Both the position numbers and the translations under genes were made by a program. A stretch of 10,067 bases of DNA from Patescibacteria group bacterium (lineage in GTDB: Bacteria > Patescibacteriota > Minisyncoccia > Phycocordibacterales > UBA6065): NCBI GenBank assembly GCA_028866595.1, contig JAGWHV010000031.1:1-10067 (forward strand), given 5' to 3'. Positions within the stretch are counted from its first letter, which is position 1. Each line of letters begins with the position of its first letter. This document shows positions 9,274-10,067 of this stretch, in pieces. Below the pieces are notes generated by a model that worked only from the letters and a program-made list of their open reading frames with translations, was not told the DNA's origin and ran no database searches.

Positions 9274-10067
9274 ATGCAGACGAAACGGGAGAGGATATCC
9301 GAGATAGAGACGATGATGGCGGATGCCTCTTTTTGGAATGACAAAGATCGGGCTCAAGCCGTTCTCAAGGAGCTGAATGCTCTCAAAGTCGAAATGGCCG
9401 AAGTAGGCAAGTACGAGCAAGGAAACGCCGTCGTCACCATATTTTCCGGAGCCGGCGGCGACGATGCCGAGGATTTTTCGCGCATGCTTCTCGAGATGTA
9501 TATGAAATACGTGGATAGTCGCGGCTGGTCGATCCATTTCCTCCACGAGAACCAGAATAATCACGGCGGTTATAGGAACGTCACTTTTGAGATCATGGGC
9601 AAGGGCGGCGCGGCCACAGGCGGCAAAGACGGCGCGTCCGGCCCATACGGCACGCTCAAGAACGAATCGGGCGTTCACCGCCTCGTGCGCATATCGCCTT
9701 TTAATGCGAAAAAACTCCGGCATACGTCTTTTTCTCTCGTCGAGGTCATACCGAGATTCGAGAAAGTCGATAATGTGCCGATCCCGCCGGAGGAGATAAA
9801 GATAGAATTCGCCAAATCATCCGGTCCAGGCGGCCAGAACGTCAACAAGCGCGAGACGGCTGTGCGCCTCGTCCATATACCGACGAAAATAGCCGTTCAT
9901 GTCTCGAGCGAGCGATCCCAAGCCCAGAACCGCGAGCGGGCGATGGCTATTTTGCAGGCGAAGATATATAAGATGCGCGAAGACGAGCGGCTCGCGCGCG
10001 AAAAGGGCATGCAGATCTCAAAGACCACCGACATCGAATGGGGCAATCAGATCCGCTCGTATGTCCT
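9274..10067 (+). CDS. prfB: Peptide chain release factor 2 (RF2), 3' end outside the window
   Basis: RF2 ends translation at UGA and UAA by hydrolysing peptidyl-tRNA on the ribosome. The 264 visible residues contain the stop-codon reading tripeptide SPF (141-143) inside GVHRLVRISPF, and the catalytic GGQ (186-188) in SSGPGGQNVNKRE; their distance of 45 equals that in E. coli RF2. The conserved GAGGDDAEDF is at 59-68. SPF lies 64 residues earlier than in E. coli. The N-terminal helix with FWNDKDRAQAVL (20-31) is kept, but most of domain 1 between it and GAGG, about 50 residues, is absent, and a Gly-rich stretch of about a dozen residues (around 109-123) is added in domain 2. The frame is continuous, without the programmed +1 frameshift known from many prfB genes. 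The ATG is supported by the -10 box at 9261-9266. Roughly 40 residues should remain beyond the window. Confidence 0.93.
   Translation, partial: MQTKRERISEIETMMADASFWNDKDRAQAVLKELNALKVEMAEVGKYEQGNAVVTIFSGAGGDDAEDFSRMLLEMYMKYVDSRGWSIHFLHENQNNHGGYRNVTFEIMGKGGAATGGKDGASGPYGTLKNESGVHRLVRISPFNAKKLRHTSFSLVEVIPRFEKVDNVPIPPEEIKIEFAKSSGPGGQNVNKRETAVRLVHIPTKIAVHVSSERSQAQNRERAMAILQAKIYKMREDERLAREKGMQISKTTDIEWGNQIRSYV

Noticed and set aside
8838..9344. A 168-codon open frame on the minus strand across the structured RNA.
   Set aside because: It runs through tRNA-Thr, the terminator and the start of prfB, has Arg/Ser-rich random composition and no ribosome site or promoter.
9274..9370. Programmed +1 frameshift as in many bacterial prfB genes.
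   Set aside because: The frame is continuous from ATG 9274 and has no in-frame UGA or slippery CTT-TGA site.
1..10067. CRISPR array, rRNA, prophage or toxin-antitoxin system.
   Set aside because: No regularly spaced repeats, no rRNA signature, no phage structural genes and no recognisable toxin pair. The MazG-like protein is a pyrophosphatase, not the MazF partner.

Overview
The window looks like a chromosomal segment of a Patescibacteria/CPR bacterium, most likely of the Parcubacteria side. This is an inference from four things. The type IV pilin has the N-terminus typical of that group. Genes are small and tightly packed, and many encode short membrane proteins of unknown function. Several genes have a -10 box only 5-7 bases before the ATG, with no Shine-Dalgarno, so their mRNAs are probably leaderless. 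Three of four tRNAs lack an encoded CCA. UGA is an ordinary stop here (used at 1543-1545, 3805-3807 and 4671-4673) and a UGA-reading release factor is present, so the recoded CPR lineages are excluded. GC content looks to be around or slightly above one half.

Layout. At 1-133 lies the 3' end of an IS200/IS605-type Y1 transposase and its terminal palindrome, followed at once by a near-consensus promoter for an unknown 439-residue membrane protein (226-1545). A terminator separates that from a convergent 56-residue membrane-protein gene (1611-1781, minus). At 1966-4367 is a plus-strand cluster: a MazG-like NTP pyrophosphatase, a protein with two tandem bacterial PH domains, a single-pass membrane protein and a type IV pilin. 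A leaderless two-TM protein gene (4416-4673) follows, then aspartate-semialdehyde dehydrogenase (asd, 4778-5761), closed by a bidirectional terminator against an exported anchored protein on the minus strand (5823-6323).

At 6519-7659 there is an HTH/LAGLIDADG-like protein whose last codons lie inside an unusual tRNA-Met(CAU), then tRNA-Asp and a small Thr-rich membrane protein. The minus strand from 8924 down to 7758 carries two tRNA-Thr genes one base apart, an ECF-type sigma factor and a membrane protein that is probably its anti-sigma factor. Divergently, 9026-9254 holds a structured RNA with its own promoter, a 12-bp long-range helix, a terminator and an alternative partner for the terminator stem; I could not assign it to a known class. 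The window ends inside prfB (RF2), which has a much reduced domain 1.

How the parts may work together. The sigma/anti-sigma pair probably controls an envelope response. A TGAAAC-type promoter precedes the sigma gene itself and a weaker version precedes the exported 166-residue protein, which may therefore be a target. The PH-domain protein, the single-pass protein and the pilin are close enough to be one envelope/pilus operon. The observations most worth following are the unassigned RNA at 9026-9254, the tRNA-Met with coupled changes at positions 18 and 55, the shortened RF2, and a perfect 26-bp palindrome inside the PH-domain gene.
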